Source: JACVRM01 sp963839815 | Lineage (GTDB): Bacteria > Actinomycetota > Thermoleophilia > Gaiellales > Gaiellaceae | Assembly (NCBI GenBank): GCA_963839815.1 | Contig: CAWIWF010000006.1 | Span: 744,001 to 808,000 of the forward strand | Length of the DNA stretch: 64,000 bases | Direction of reading: 5' to 3' | In this document: piece after piece, positions 17,071 through 26,018 of the stretch | Numbering within the stretch: position 1 is the stretch's first letter | Layout of the letters: each line of letters opens with the position of its first letter | Translations under genes and position numbers: made by a program | Notes under the pieces: generated by a model | The model's database searches: none | What the model was told of the DNA's origin: nothing | What the model saw: only the letters and a program-made list of their open reading frames with translations

Positions 17071-17955
17071 ATGCCGCGAGCGCTCTGGACCGGCTCAGTC
17101 TCGTTCGGCCTGGTCAACGTGCCGGTGCGCCTCTACAGCGCCACCAGCGACCACGACCTCCACTTCCACTACGTGCACGAGCCCGACGGCAGCCGCATCG
17201 GGTACGAGAAGGTCTGCAAGGCCGAGGGCAAGCCCGTCCCCGACAACGAGATCGTCAAGGCGTTCGAGTGGGAAGAGGGCGAGTGGGTCTACATGTCCGA
17301 GGAGGACTTCGCTGCCGCCGAGGTCGAGGGCAGCCGCTCGATCGACATCACCGACTTCGTCCCGTACGACGAGATCGACCCGATCTTCTTCGAGAAGACG
17401 TACTACCTGGGCGCCGAGGAGGGTGGTGAGCGCGTCTACGCGCTGCTCGCCAAGTCGCTCGAAAGCTCCGGGCTGGTGGCGGTCGCGAAGATCGTCATGC
17501 GCGACCGCCAGCACCTCGCCTGCCTGCGCGTCCGCGAGGGTGTCATCACCCTCGAGCGGATGCACTTCGCCGACGAGGTGCGTCCCACCGACGAGCTCGC
17601 CCCGAGCGGAGCGAAGGTCGACAAGCGGGAGCTGGAGATGGCGACGGAGCTGATCGAGAAGTTCCGGGGCGCATGGGAGCCTGAGCGTTACGAGGACACC
17701 TACCGCGACCAGCTCTGCGAGATCATCAAGGCAAAGCGCTCGGGCGAGGAGGTCCACGTCGAGCGCGAGCCGGAGCCCGCCGAGCCCGTTGACCTGATGG
17801 AAGCGCTGCGCGCGAGCCTCGAGGCTGCGGGCGCGAAGGGCACGGCGACGTCGCGGAGCACCAACGGCGGCTCCCGCTCCGCCCGGGGCGGCGGCAAGCG
17901 CAAGACCAACGCGAAGGCGAAGGCGAAGGCGAAGAGCTCGGCCAAGAGGCGCTGA
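17071..17955 (+). CDS. ku: Ku DNA end-binding protein
   Basis: 294 residues. The core (1-~255) matches prokaryotic Ku: RALWTGSVSFGLVNVPVRLY at the start, then VYALLAKSLESSGLVAVAK and ELEMATELIEKF. Ku forms a homodimeric ring on double-strand ends and recruits LigD for non-homologous end joining; no LigD lies within the window. The tail (~268-294) is a run of Lys-Ala repeats ending SSAKRR, like the basic extensions that strengthen DNA binding in mycobacterial Ku. Start chosen at ATG 17071, since PRALWTG is the conserved N-terminus. Confidence 0.95.
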   Translation: MPRALWTGSVSFGLVNVPVRLYSATSDHDLHFHYVHEPDGSRIGYEKVCKAEGKPVPDNEIVKAFEWEEGEWVYMSEEDFAAAEVEGSRSIDITDFVPYDEIDPIFFEKTYYLGAEEGGERVYALLAKSLESSGLVAVAKIVMRDRQHLACLRVREGVITLERMHFADEVRPTDELAPSGAKVDKRELEMATELIEKFRGAWEPERYEDTYRDQLCEIIKAKRSGEEVHVEREPEPAEPVDLMEALRASLEAAGAKGTATSRSTNGGSRSARGGGKRKTNAKAKAKAKSSAKRR

Positions 17956-17995
17956 CCCTCTTTTCACGGCGGCGAATCCGGGCTACGCTGGCTCC

Positions 17996-18949
17996 GTGCG
18001 GGTGGGGTTGCGGGGAGTCGTGCTGGCTGGAGCGCTCGTGCTCGTCTGGGCGGCGACGCCGGCCACGGCGACGGCGAGCCAGCGGCTCGCGGACTGGAAC
18101 CACAAGAAGGTCAAGCTCGCCGTCAACGGCAAGGGCGAGGCGCTCGTCTCGTACACGAACGGGGCCGGCGCCCGGCGCTACGTGCTCGCCTGGGGCGCCA
18201 TCAACGCGCGCGAGCCCAACCCCACGATCCCGCAGGTGCAGTTCACGGTCGACAACTCGGGCGGCTGGAAGAAGTACCGGCGGCTCGTCTGGAAGAACTT
18301 CTCGAACCGCTGCCGCCGCTACGACGGGCCCAAGCTGGTCTACCAGATCGCCGCCTGCAAGGCACCGGACGGTTCCTACTGGGCGCTGCAGAGCTGGCAG
18401 CGGATCCAGCCCCTGCGCGGATTGCCCGCCTTCAAGCCTGCGCACATGAAGTACGAGCTGCACCTCTCCCACTGGAGCGGGCCGCTCGCCCAGTTCGACG
18501 TGTCCCCGAACTGGAGCTTCGGCGGCCGCTGGCAAGGGGTCTTCGGGCGACTCCGCTACAAGGGCGTCGCGGTTCGCGGCTACAAGACGCCGAACGCCGC
18601 CGAGTACGACCCGTACGCGCGGTTCTTCTACATCGACACGTTCAACTCGGCCGCGGGCCGCGGCTGGAAGCGCGCCTCGGCGGTCGTCACGCGTGTGCCG
18701 AGCGGCGCCTTCTGCCTCACCTTCGTGCCGCTCCCGGCGCCGCCCGGTTATCCAGGCCCCAAGGGGAAGATCTACCCATCGGCGGTCGGCGAGCGCCATC
18801 GCGTCACCGTCATGGGCCCGGGGGTCACGCCGGATCTGCAGTGGGAAGGGCCCGCGCTCGGGCCGTACGACTCGGTGCAGGACGCGATCTTCAATCGCCT
18901 CTGGGACGAGTACCTCGGCAACGACAAGGGCTGCGCGCCCGAGCGGTAA
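17996..18949 (+). CDS. Secreted protein of unknown function
   Basis: 317 residues with a Sec signal peptide (~1-29, ending ATATA). The mature part has many aromatic residues (for example RLADWNHKKVKLAVN, WRQ-type repeats, FFYIDTFNS) and four Cys residues that could pair. I do not recognise a domain; similar secreted proteins occur in Thermoleophilia. GTG start is 6 nt after TACGCT, with no ribosome-binding site, so probably leaderless. Follows ku on the same strand with a 40-nt gap. Confidence 0.7.
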   Translation: MRVGLRGVVLAGALVLVWAATPATATASQRLADWNHKKVKLAVNGKGEALVSYTNGAGARRYVLAWGAINAREPNPTIPQVQFTVDNSGGWKKYRRLVWKNFSNRCRRYDGPKLVYQIAACKAPDGSYWALQSWQRIQPLRGLPAFKPAHMKYELHLSHWSGPLAQFDVSPNWSFGGRWQGVFGRLRYKGVAVRGYKTPNAAEYDPYARFFYIDTFNSAAGRGWKRASAVVTRVPSGAFCLTFVPLPAPPGYPGPKGKIYPSAVGERHRVTVMGPGVTPDLQWEGPALGPYDSVQDAIFNRLWDEYLGNDKGCAPER

Positions 18950-19106
18950 CAGCCGACGGGTGAACGGCCACCTGGATTGAGGCGCCTGCGCGCGCCGTGG
19001 CTGCCGCAGGCGGAGCTCGCTCCGCCGGAGACGGCGTCAAACCTGCCCCGAATGGGGGAAACCTGCCTCAAGCTGTGCCCGCGCGCCGCCGACATCGTGC
19101 TCGCGG
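18950..19106. repeat. Intergenic GC palindrome between two secreted-protein genes
   Basis: Holds an 8-bp perfect hairpin at 19009-19026 (GGCGGAGC, TC loop, GCTCCGCC) that resembles the GGCGGCGGAGCCGCC module of the repeat family, and two copies of AAACCTGCC flanking GGGG/CCCC stretches. Probably a degenerate copy of the family acting as terminator of the upstream gene. Confidence 0.4.
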
Positions 19107-20984
19107 ATGCGTCGCCTGGCCACCCTCACCCCTGCCCGGACCCTCGCGGGAATCGTGGCGCTGCTCGCGCTCGCGGTCGCGGCCAGCGGCTTCGCCGCCC
19201 CGCAGGCCGCTGAGCTGCGGGCGCTGCTCCTCACCGAGCGGTTCACACCCACGACGGCGCCCGTCGCCTCCAACCCGCTCGCAGCGAGTCTCGTCGCCCT
19301 TCGCGGCGAGACCGAAGGCTTCCAGCTGGCCGTCCGTGCGCCCGGGAGCCGCCTCAGCGCCCGGCTCGCTGCCGGCTCGGATCCCTGGCTCACCGGCAAG
19401 GTTCGCTTCCTGCGCGTCGGCTTCGTGGACGTGAAGACTCCGTCGGCCGGCGTCAGTCTGGGCACGGGCCGCTACGCAGATCCGCTGCCGCCGCAGACCG
19501 GCGCCGGGCTCGCGACCACGCCCGGCGAGTGGGCCGGCTTCGTCGTCCTCGTGGATGTCCCCCGCGGCGCCCCTGCGGGCACCTACAAGGGCGAGGTCGT
19601 GATCGACGACGAGGCGGGCGCTCCGTACGCCACCCATCCATTCGAGCTCCGCGTCGCCAACGTGGACGCGATCGCCCGCACCGACCGCCGCGCCTTCAAG
19701 GCGATCGGCGGCTTCCTCACCGGCTGGTACCTGCGCGAGGCGCCGATCGGAGACCCGCAGTCCGACAACGGCGCCACCCTGCTCCGCCTCTACGGCAACC
19801 TCACCACGTTCCTCGCGGAGCATCACATCTCGCCGACCGGCTGGGACTACGGCCGGCCCGACAGCCGCGGCGTCTACGCGGACGGCTCCTGCCAGACCTG
19901 CTGGTGGCGCTCGCCGGACTTCCCGGCCGCCTACCACGCGCAGACCTGGCCGGCGAAGGTGATGCCCAACCGCGGCGACAAGTTCACGCTCGAGCGCGAC
20001 TGGACGAAGAGCGGCGAGTCGTTCCTGCGCAACGTCGGCTCCTACTGGCGCTCGCGGGACTGGGTCGGCGCCAACAGCTACCTGTGGGTCTGGGACGAGC
20101 CAGGCAACGTCCACGAGACGCGCGACATCCCCGCGATCAACAAGCTGATCCACAAGCACGCGCCCGGGGTCAAGGCCTTCGCGACCGCCTTCCCCTACGA
20201 GCGCACGAAGCCGCGGCGCCTCTGCAAGAAGTTCGGCAACCGCGCCTGTCACACGTTCCCGGGCGTCAAGAACACGAACAGGAACCTGTGGGACGGCGGC
20301 GACGACGACCTCGACGCCTGGCTGATCGCCGCGCACCGCTACTACGGCAAGTACACCTCCGGGCTCGAGCGGCAGTACCGCATCGACCGCTCTCTCGACG
20401 CGTACCGCCTGCAGCAGAAGCTGCGCGCGCGCGGCAAGGAGGTGTGGAGCTACACGTACTTCATGCCCAACCAGTCGATCCCGCAGCTGGCGATCGACGG
20501 CCCGCCCACCGATCCCCGTCTGCTGATGCTGTGGAACGCGTACGAGCGCAACACGGGCTGGCTCACCTGGCATCTGAACCGCTGGGTGGACGGCCGGGTG
20601 CTCAACGCGGCGAAGGCCGGGCCACGCAATCCATACACCGACCCCGTGTCGTCGAAGACGCCGAAGGGGCAGATCGCGAACGGCGACGTCAGTCTGATCT
20701 ACCCGCCGATCTCGGGCAGGTACGGGCTCTCCGACCCGACCGCCCCGCCGGTCACGTCGATCCGCCTGGAGGAGATCCGGGACGGCATCGAGGACGTCAA
20801 CCTGGTGACGCTCTACCGCGAGCGCTTCGGCGACGCGGCCACCAGGCGGGCGTTCAGGGCGATCTTCGGAAAGGTGACGGTTGCAAAGGCGGCCGGCTAC
20901 ACGTGGCCTGCCTACTCGAACACCGGCCTCTCGACCCGGATGGAGCAGCTGCGGCGCTCGCTCGTCGCAGCCCTTGAGCAGTAG
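19107..20984 (+). CDS. Secreted DUF4091 glycoside-hydrolase-like protein
   Basis: 625 residues with a Sec signal (~9-33). Residues ~40-185 are beta-rich (an N-terminal sandwich), then a large catalytic-like domain with SYLWVWDEPG around residue 325, where the Asp-Glu pair resembles a barrel active site. The end, RLEEIRDGIEDVNLVTLYRE, is the hallmark of DUF4091. Proteins of this family are predicted carbohydrate-active enzymes, often on cell-wall or capsular glycans; the substrate here is unknown. ATG 19107 follows a GC palindrome; no ribosome-binding site is obvious. Confidence 0.8.
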   Translation: MRRLATLTPARTLAGIVALLALAVAASGFAAPQAAELRALLLTERFTPTTAPVASNPLAASLVALRGETEGFQLAVRAPGSRLSARLAAGSDPWLTGKVRFLRVGFVDVKTPSAGVSLGTGRYADPLPPQTGAGLATTPGEWAGFVVLVDVPRGAPAGTYKGEVVIDDEAGAPYATHPFELRVANVDAIARTDRRAFKAIGGFLTGWYLREAPIGDPQSDNGATLLRLYGNLTTFLAEHHISPTGWDYGRPDSRGVYADGSCQTCWWRSPDFPAAYHAQTWPAKVMPNRGDKFTLERDWTKSGESFLRNVGSYWRSRDWVGANSYLWVWDEPGNVHETRDIPAINKLIHKHAPGVKAFATAFPYERTKPRRLCKKFGNRACHTFPGVKNTNRNLWDGGDDDLDAWLIAAHRYYGKYTSGLERQYRIDRSLDAYRLQQKLRARGKEVWSYTYFMPNQSIPQLAIDGPPTDPRLLMLWNAYERNTGWLTWHLNRWVDGRVLNAAKAGPRNPYTDPVSSKTPKGQIANGDVSLIYPPISGRYGLSDPTAPPVTSIRLEEIRDGIEDVNLVTLYRERFGDAATRRAFRAIFGKVTVAKAAGYTWPAYSNTGLSTRMEQLRRSLVAALEQ

Positions 20985-20996
20985 CAGCGTCGCTCG

Positions 20997-21018
20997 ACTC
21001 TCCCTCGGCATGGGGGAG
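20997..21018. terminator. Hairpin after the DUF4091 gene
   Basis: CTCTCCC and GGGGAGAG flank a short loop, 12 nt after the stop codon. No U tract follows. Likely a transcription pause or terminator between the two secreted-protein genes. Confidence 0.4.
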
Positions 21019-21146
21019 AGCACCCTCTGTGGCCTAGCCGAAGGTCGGGGCGCTCCGGCCTATTGCCAACCCGCCCGAGCTGGCCTACCCTGCCTCCGCC
21101 GCGGGCCCGGGGAAGCCCGTGGCAGGACAGAGAGAGGGGTCTCCCG

Positions 21147-22748
21147 ATGAACCACATCACACTCGCGCGCAGCGTCCGGCGCGCCACGCTCGTGGCCGCG
21201 CTCGCCGCCGCCGCGCTCGCGCTGACGCCGGTCGTCGGCGGGGCGCCCGACGCGACCGCCGCGGGCGTCGGCACCTGCACGCCCGAGGCAGCGTGGCCCG
21301 CCCAGCGCCAGGCCGACGCGGACCGGGTCATCACGCTCGTGAACCAGCACCGCGCCACGCTCGGGCTGGCCGCGCTCAAGGTCTCGCCGACCATGACCGG
21401 CGCGGCGGTCTGGAAGGCGCGCCACATGGCGCAGTACCGGTACATGCAGCACGACGACCCGGCCCCGCCCGTTGCGCGGACCTGGTACCAGCGGGTTCAG
21501 GCCTGCGGCTACTCGAGCGGCGCCGGCGAGAACATCGCCTACGGCTACCCGACGCCCGACGCCGTCGTCCAGGCGTGGCTCAACTCCTCCGGTCACCGCG
21601 CCAACATCGAGAACGCGTCCTATCGCGTGATCGGGGTCGGCGCGGCCGGCAGCTCGACCATCTACTGGGCGCAGAACTTCGGCACCTACGACGACTCCGG
21701 CACCACGGCCCCGCCGCCGACGGGCGACACCACCGCGCCGAGCGGCACGCCGAGCCTGACGGCGACTCCCGCGTCGAGCAGCCAGATCAGCCTCGCCTGG
21801 GGCGCGGCGACGGACAACGTCGGCGTCACCGGCTATCGCGTCTACCGCAACGGGACGCAGGTGGCGACGACAGCCTCGCGCTCCTACGTCGACTCCGGGC
21901 TCAGCCCGTCGACGACCTACAGCTACACGGTTCGCGCCTACGACGCCGCCGGCAATCTCGGCGCGGCGTCCACCACCGCCTCGGCCACGACGATCGCGGC
22001 GCCTCCCGCGTCCGACACGATGGCGCCGGGCATCCCGCCGGGCCTGACGGGGACGGCCACGTCCAGCTCGCAGGTCTCGCTGTCGTGGGGCGCGGCGACC
22101 GACAACGTCGGAGTCGCCGGCTACCGCGTGTATCGCGGCGCGCTGCAGATCGCGACGACGACGGCGCGGACGCACGTCGACTCGGGCCTCGCCGCCGGCA
22201 CCGCCTACACGTACACCGTCCGCGCCTACGACGCAGCCGGAAACCTCGGCGCGCCGTCGGCCGCGGTCACCGTCACCATCCAGGCCGCGGCTCCGCCGCC
22301 CACCCCGTCCGCGAACGCCTATCCGGCGGCCGTCACGATCACGTCCGGCTCGCTCCGCACCGGCACGGTCTCCCGGCTCGCCACGGCCGACGCGCTGACC
22401 TACGACGTCTACAACTCGACGCTCGCGCGCAAGGCGGAGTGGCATGGCGTGCTGACGGCGTCGAACGCGCTCAAGACGCTTTCGATTCGCTACGTCGGTC
22501 GAGCGTCCGCCTCCTGCACGCAGAGCCTGTCGATCTACAACTGGGCGACCGGCATCTGGTCGGCTGTCGACACCCGTGCGGCCTCGAGCCGGCTCGTGAG
22601 CATCACGCTCACGCCGTCCGGATCGCCGGCCGACTACGTCGCAGGGACGTCCGGAACCGGTGACGTCCACGTGCGCGTCAGCTGCACCCGCTCGGACTCG
22701 TCGCTCTTCTGGACGGGGGCCGACCTCCTCAGCATCACCACCTCCTAG
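21147..22748 (+). CDS. Secreted CAP/SCP-domain protein with two FN3 repeats
   Basis: 533 residues: Sec signal (~1-39), a CAP (SCP/PR1) domain at ~45-185 with the motifs GENIAYGY and SSGHRANIEN, then two fibronectin type III domains (~192-285 and ~290-385) that are close copies of each other (each has ISLAWGAATDNVGV-like text and YTVRAYDAAGNLG), then a C-terminal beta domain (~395-533). CAP proteins in bacteria act outside the cell, some binding lipids or cell wall; role here unknown. The start has an AGAGAGGGG ribosome-binding site. Confidence 0.85.
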   Translation: MNHITLARSVRRATLVAALAAAALALTPVVGGAPDATAAGVGTCTPEAAWPAQRQADADRVITLVNQHRATLGLAALKVSPTMTGAAVWKARHMAQYRYMQHDDPAPPVARTWYQRVQACGYSSGAGENIAYGYPTPDAVVQAWLNSSGHRANIENASYRVIGVGAAGSSTIYWAQNFGTYDDSGTTAPPPTGDTTAPSGTPSLTATPASSSQISLAWGAATDNVGVTGYRVYRNGTQVATTASRSYVDSGLSPSTTYSYTVRAYDAAGNLGAASTTASATTIAAPPASDTMAPGIPPGLTGTATSSSQVSLSWGAATDNVGVAGYRVYRGALQIATTTARTHVDSGLAAGTAYTYTVRAYDAAGNLGAPSAAVTVTIQAAAPPPTPSANAYPAAVTITSGSLRTGTVSRLATADALTYDVYNSTLARKAEWHGVLTASNALKTLSIRYVGRASASCTQSLSIYNWATGIWSAVDTRAASSRLVSITLTPSGSPADYVAGTSGTGDVHVRVSCTRSDSSLFWTGADLLSITTS

Positions 22749-22760
22749 CCGCGCCGAGCC

Positions 22761-22796
22761 GGCGCCGCCGCCCCCCTACGGGCTTGCGGCGGCGCC
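22761..22796 (+). terminator. Strong hairpin after the CAP-FN3 gene
   Basis: GGCGCCGCCGC at 22761-22771 is perfectly complementary to GCGGCGGCGCC at 22786-22796, with a 14-nt loop, starting 13 nt after the stop codon. No U tract, as is common in high-GC actinobacteria. Confidence 0.6.
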
Positions 22797-22890
22797 CGCG
22801 TCGTGGCGGGAAGCCGTGCCGCGAGCCGGATCCGCTCCGTCCGAGGGATGCCGCGCCTGTGCGACGCCGCCGATGCAATCGGGGAGCCCG

Positions 22891-24294
22891 ATGGCCGACG
22901 ACCCGACGCCCAGCCCCGAGGACGCCACCGAGACCGAGCGCGGCTTCGGCACCGGCCTGCGCGCGCAGCTCCGCAAGCGCCAGGGCGGTGAGCCGGGGCC
23001 GGCGAACGAGCCCGCGACTGCCGCGGGCGAGCGGGCGGACGTCGCCTTCAACGTCGACGTCCGAGTCGTTCCCGTGCCGACTGCCGCCGGGACGGACGAG
23101 GTGGCCGCGCTGCGCCGGTCGCTCGGGGAGGCCCAGGCAGCGGAGCGCGAGCTGCGCGCCGCCCTTGCTGAGCAGGTCGAGGCCTACGAGCGGCGGCTGC
23201 TCGAGGATCAGGACAGTGCCCGCCTCGCCGCGGAGGTGGGCGAGAGGGCATCCCGCTTCGAAGCAGCGGAGCGTGACCTCGGCGAGCGAGAGCGACGCGT
23301 CGTCCGCAGCGCCGAGGAGGTTGCCGCAGAGCGGAAGCGCCTGTCCCAGCTCTCCGGGGAGCTTGGTGCCGAGCAGGAGCGGATTGCCCGGGCCCGCGAG
23401 CAGCTCGAGGAGCGCGAGCGGGAGCTGCAGCAACGCGCGCGTGCCGCGGCCAAGGAGGGCTCGGAGGCCCACGAGCTCGCGGACAGGATGCGCCGGCGCG
23501 AGGAAAAGCTCTCCCGGCGCGAGCAGGAGCTCGACGGCAAGGAGCGGCACACGCGCGCGCGAGCCGAACAGCGTGAGCAGGCACTGCAGGCCCGCGAGGT
23601 CGCACTGGCCACGGGCGAGCGGGAGTTGAGCGCCCGCCGCGGCGAGCTCGCCGGCGAGCAGCGCCGGCTCAACGACGAGCAGGCACGCCTTACCGGCTGG
23701 GAGGAAGCGCTCGCAGGACGGGAGACCGAGCTGCTCCGCCGCGAGGAGGACGTCCGCCGGCACCTCTCCGCCGGCGACGAGCGGGTGCAGGACGTCGAGA
23801 CCCTGCGCGCCGAGCTCGAGCGCCGCGAGGCCGAGGTGGCCCGGCGCGAGGCCCATGTCGCCGACATCGCCCGCGACGAGGAGCGGGCGGCCCAGCTCGA
23901 CGAGCTGGCCCAGGCACTCGCCGGGCGCGAGCAGGAGCTCGCTGCCCGGGAGCGGCGAACCGGGGAGCTCGAGCAGCTGATCGAGTCGCAGCGCCACCGT
24001 GTCGAGCGCCTCGAGGAGCGCGCCCGTACCGCCGAAGAGGACCTCGTGGCGCGCATTCGCGAGCTCGACGAGCGCGAGCGCGCGCAGGAGCTGCGCGAGG
24101 CCCAGGCAGAGGTCGACATCGAGATCCGCTCCGAGAAGCTCGAGCGCCGCGAGGCCTTCGTGGCCGAGCTCGAGCAGCGACTCGGCTCCAAGGAGACGCA
24201 GCTCGAGGCCTACGTCGGCCAGCTGCAGACTGAGCTCCGCCGCCGCGAAGTGGCCGTGCTCCCCGCCGCGAACGGCTGGCGGGAAGCAGGCTGA
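22891..24294 (+). CDS. Long coiled-coil protein
   Basis: 467 residues. After a short acidic, disordered start (1-~65), nearly the whole protein (~75-450) is predicted coiled coil: dense Glu, Arg, Leu and Ala in heptads, with repeated REQEL, ERREA and AGRETEL units and no membrane segment or catalytic motif. It could be a scaffold, cytoskeletal or polarity factor (DivIVA-like proteins are the nearest analogy, but no DivIVA motif is seen). Start ATG 22891 has GGGGAG upstream; ATG 22873 is an alternative. Low complexity also produces a long spurious frame on the other strand. Confidence 0.75.
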   Translation: MADDPTPSPEDATETERGFGTGLRAQLRKRQGGEPGPANEPATAAGERADVAFNVDVRVVPVPTAAGTDEVAALRRSLGEAQAAERELRAALAEQVEAYERRLLEDQDSARLAAEVGERASRFEAAERDLGERERRVVRSAEEVAAERKRLSQLSGELGAEQERIARAREQLEERERELQQRARAAAKEGSEAHELADRMRRREEKLSRREQELDGKERHTRARAEQREQALQAREVALATGERELSARRGELAGEQRRLNDEQARLTGWEEALAGRETELLRREEDVRRHLSAGDERVQDVETLRAELERREAEVARREAHVADIARDEERAAQLDELAQALAGREQELAARERRTGELEQLIESQRHRVERLEERARTAEEDLVARIRELDERERAQELREAQAEVDIEIRSEKLERREAFVAELEQRLGSKETQLEAYVGQLQTELRRREVAVLPAANGWREAG

Positions 24295-24515
24295 CCCCTC
24301 CGGCCCGGCCGGGCTGGCCTCGGGCGAGTCGGCGCGGCGCTTGCGCGGGGGCTGGTGTTCGACACGTATTCGGCACGGCGCCGTCACACATGTGCGCGTC
24401 TCTCGCCGATAGCGTCGAGAACGGAGGGAGGCCCGCGGCCGGCCCCGGCGGACATGGCTCCTGAGGACGTGCCCGAAACGGCCACGATGTGAATGATGAT
24501 TGCCGATTGCCGTGG

Positions 24516-24535
24516 CCGACGGCGTTAGCCGTCGG
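24516..24535 (-). terminator. Perfect 8-bp hairpin with the stop codon in its loop
   Basis: CCGACGGC and GCCGTCGG are separated by GTTA. The TAA stop of the minus-strand gene ending at 24525 is formed by the loop itself, so ribosomes reaching the stop would cover the hairpin. Likely a terminator for that gene. Confidence 0.55.
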
Positions 24536-24875
24536 AGACGTCGATCCGCGGGAGCGGGAGATCCCCGCCGGTGGCGACGAGGATCCACTTCTCGGAGTTC
24601 ACGCGTGTGGTGAGGCGGTCGAGCTCTCGGGCTACGCTGCGCGGCTTCACGGCCACCTGACGTCCGTGCAGGTTCGAGCGCGCCTCACCGGCGGCGCAGC
24701 CGAAGGTCTGGCTCCGTCGGTCGTACTGGAGCGCGCACTCGTACGGATCTGCCAGCGCGGCCGGCCCCTGCTCGGTGCGGACGAGGTGAAAGCCGCGGGT
24801 GAAGGGGCCGCTCTCGCGGGCCGGGATGAAGCGAATGACCGCGCCCGGAACCAGCTCGCCGGCCCGAAGCAGCAC
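24525..24875 (-). CDS. Hypothetical protein
   Basis: 116 residues from GTG at 24875, with an in-frame stop eleven codons upstream that limits the start. Sequence has moderate complexity, one Cys, a Trp near the end (SEKWILVATGG) and a short hydrophobic start (LVPGAVIRFIPARE). No family recognised. It ends in a hairpin loop, which supports it being a real transcript. An upstream frame error that truncates the N-terminus cannot be excluded. Confidence 0.45.
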   Translation of the reverse strand: MLLRAGELVPGAVIRFIPARESGPFTRGFHLVRTEQGPAALADPYECALQYDRRSQTFGCAAGEARSNLHGRQVAVKPRSVARELDRLTTRVNSEKWILVATGGDLPLPRIDVSDG

Positions 24876-24959
24876 CCGGAAGCCGCTCGAGGTGATCTAC
24901 GCGCCTAAGGGGCTCGAAGCGCATCGAGGAGAGCACCCGCTCGACGGCGGCCCTATCCG

Positions 24960-25085
24960 CTCGTGAGGCGTGCGCCGGAGGGCGGCTTCGCCGCCCGCAG
25001 GCACATCGCGGCCCCGGCGCGTCTGATGAGCGAGGGGGCCCCACGCGGGGAAACCGGGTTTCCCCCGTTGCGAGAGAGCTGGCGT
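24960..25085 (-). repeat. Composite palindromic repeat, minus orientation, after tadC
   Basis: Read on the minus strand after the tadC stop, it shows the full module order: hairpin GGGGAAACC with GGTTTCCCC (25047-25065), GGGGCCCCCTCGCTCATCAG, GACGCGCCGGGGCCGCG, then GTGCCTGCGGGCGGCG and AGCCGCCCTCCGGCG. This is nearly identical to the plus-strand copy after the ABC permease near 39.4 kb. Confidence 0.7.
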
Positions 25086-25109
25086 CGCCCCGAGGGCGCC
25101 GCCGCGACC

Positions 25110-26015
25110 CTAGAAGACCTTCGCGAGGTTCATGAACGCCGGCCCGAGGATGACCAGGAACATGGATGGGAAGATGAACAGCACGGTCGGGAAGAGCATC
25201 TTGATCGGTGCCTTCATCGCCTTCTCCTCAGCCGCGGCCTGGCGCCTCAGACGCGTGTCCGCCGCCTGCACACGCAGGATCCGGCCGAGCGACGTGCCGA
25301 GCTGGTCGGCCTGGATGATCGCGCGCGTGAACGAGGAGAGCTCGGGCGCGTCGACGCGCTCGGCGAGCCGCTTGAGCGCGTCCGCGCGGCCCTCCCCGAT
25401 CCGCATCTCGTTCAGGGTCAGGCCGAACTCCTCGCCGAGCGGGCCTTCCATGTGCTCGTTGAGCTTCCCGATCGCGGCGTCGAAGCCGAGCCCGGCCTCG
25501 ACGCTGACGGCGAGCAGGTCGAGCGCATCCGGCAGCTGTGCGCGCACCGTCTCCCGGCGCCGTCGCGCGATCATGTTGACGAGGTAGTCGGGGCCGCGGA
25601 AGCCGGCGAAGCCGAGCATCCCGGCGAGCAGGAAGCCGAACCCGGGCGCGCCTGCCGTCACGCCGACCAGCGCGCCGGCGGCCACGCCGAAGATGCCGCC
25701 GCCTCCCTTGATCGCGAGGAACGACGTCGGCGTCAGCCGCCGTCCCAAGCCGGCGCCGAGGAGCCTGAGCGCGATCGCCTCGCGGCTCGTCTTCGGGTTG
25801 AGTCGCAGCGTCCAGCCGGCGAGCTGCTCGGTCAGCGGCGCGATCGCCCGCTCGCGGAACGGCCGCCGGGAGGGGCCGCGAGCGACGTGGACCCGGCCGT
25901 ACGTCGCCGCCCGTTTGATCGAGCCCTCGCGCTCGCGCGCGGGGAAGGTGACGACTTCGGCCAGCAGGAAGGCGGCGGTGGCGAGACAGACGATGCCGAG
26001 CAGCAGGATGAGCAT
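25110..26015 (-). CDS. tadC: TadC inner-membrane platform protein
   Basis: 301 residues of the T2SSF/TadC family: an N-terminal helix, a cytoplasmic four-helix domain (~95-215 with ALDLLAVSVEAGLGFDAAI and FTRAIIQADQLGTSLG), and two C-terminal membrane segments (~265-300). TadB and TadC form the platform that couples the CpaF ATPase to assembly of the Flp pilus. Four bases separate it from tadB, so it is the last gene of the minus-strand tad operon. A composite palindromic repeat follows its stop. Confidence 0.9.
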   Translation of the reverse strand: MLILLLGIVCLATAAFLLAEVVTFPAREREGSIKRAATYGRVHVARGPSRRPFRERAIAPLTEQLAGWTLRLNPKTSREAIALRLLGAGLGRRLTPTSFLAIKGGGGIFGVAAGALVGVTAGAPGFGFLLAGMLGFAGFRGPDYLVNMIARRRRETVRAQLPDALDLLAVSVEAGLGFDAAIGKLNEHMEGPLGEEFGLTLNEMRIGEGRADALKRLAERVDAPELSSFTRAIIQADQLGTSLGRILRVQAADTRLRRQAAAEEKAMKAPIKMLFPTVLFIFPSMFLVILGPAFMNLAKVF

Positions 26016-26018
26016 GGG

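Noticed and set aside
20985..21146. c-di-AMP riboswitch ahead of the CAP-domain gene
   Set aside because: Such genes sometimes carry one in actinobacteria, but the conserved ydaO-type core could not be found; only short hairpins are present.
22735..24588. A 617-codon minus-strand frame opposite the coiled-coil gene
   Set aside because: Produced by the heptad repeats; Leu-rich with no recognisable domain.
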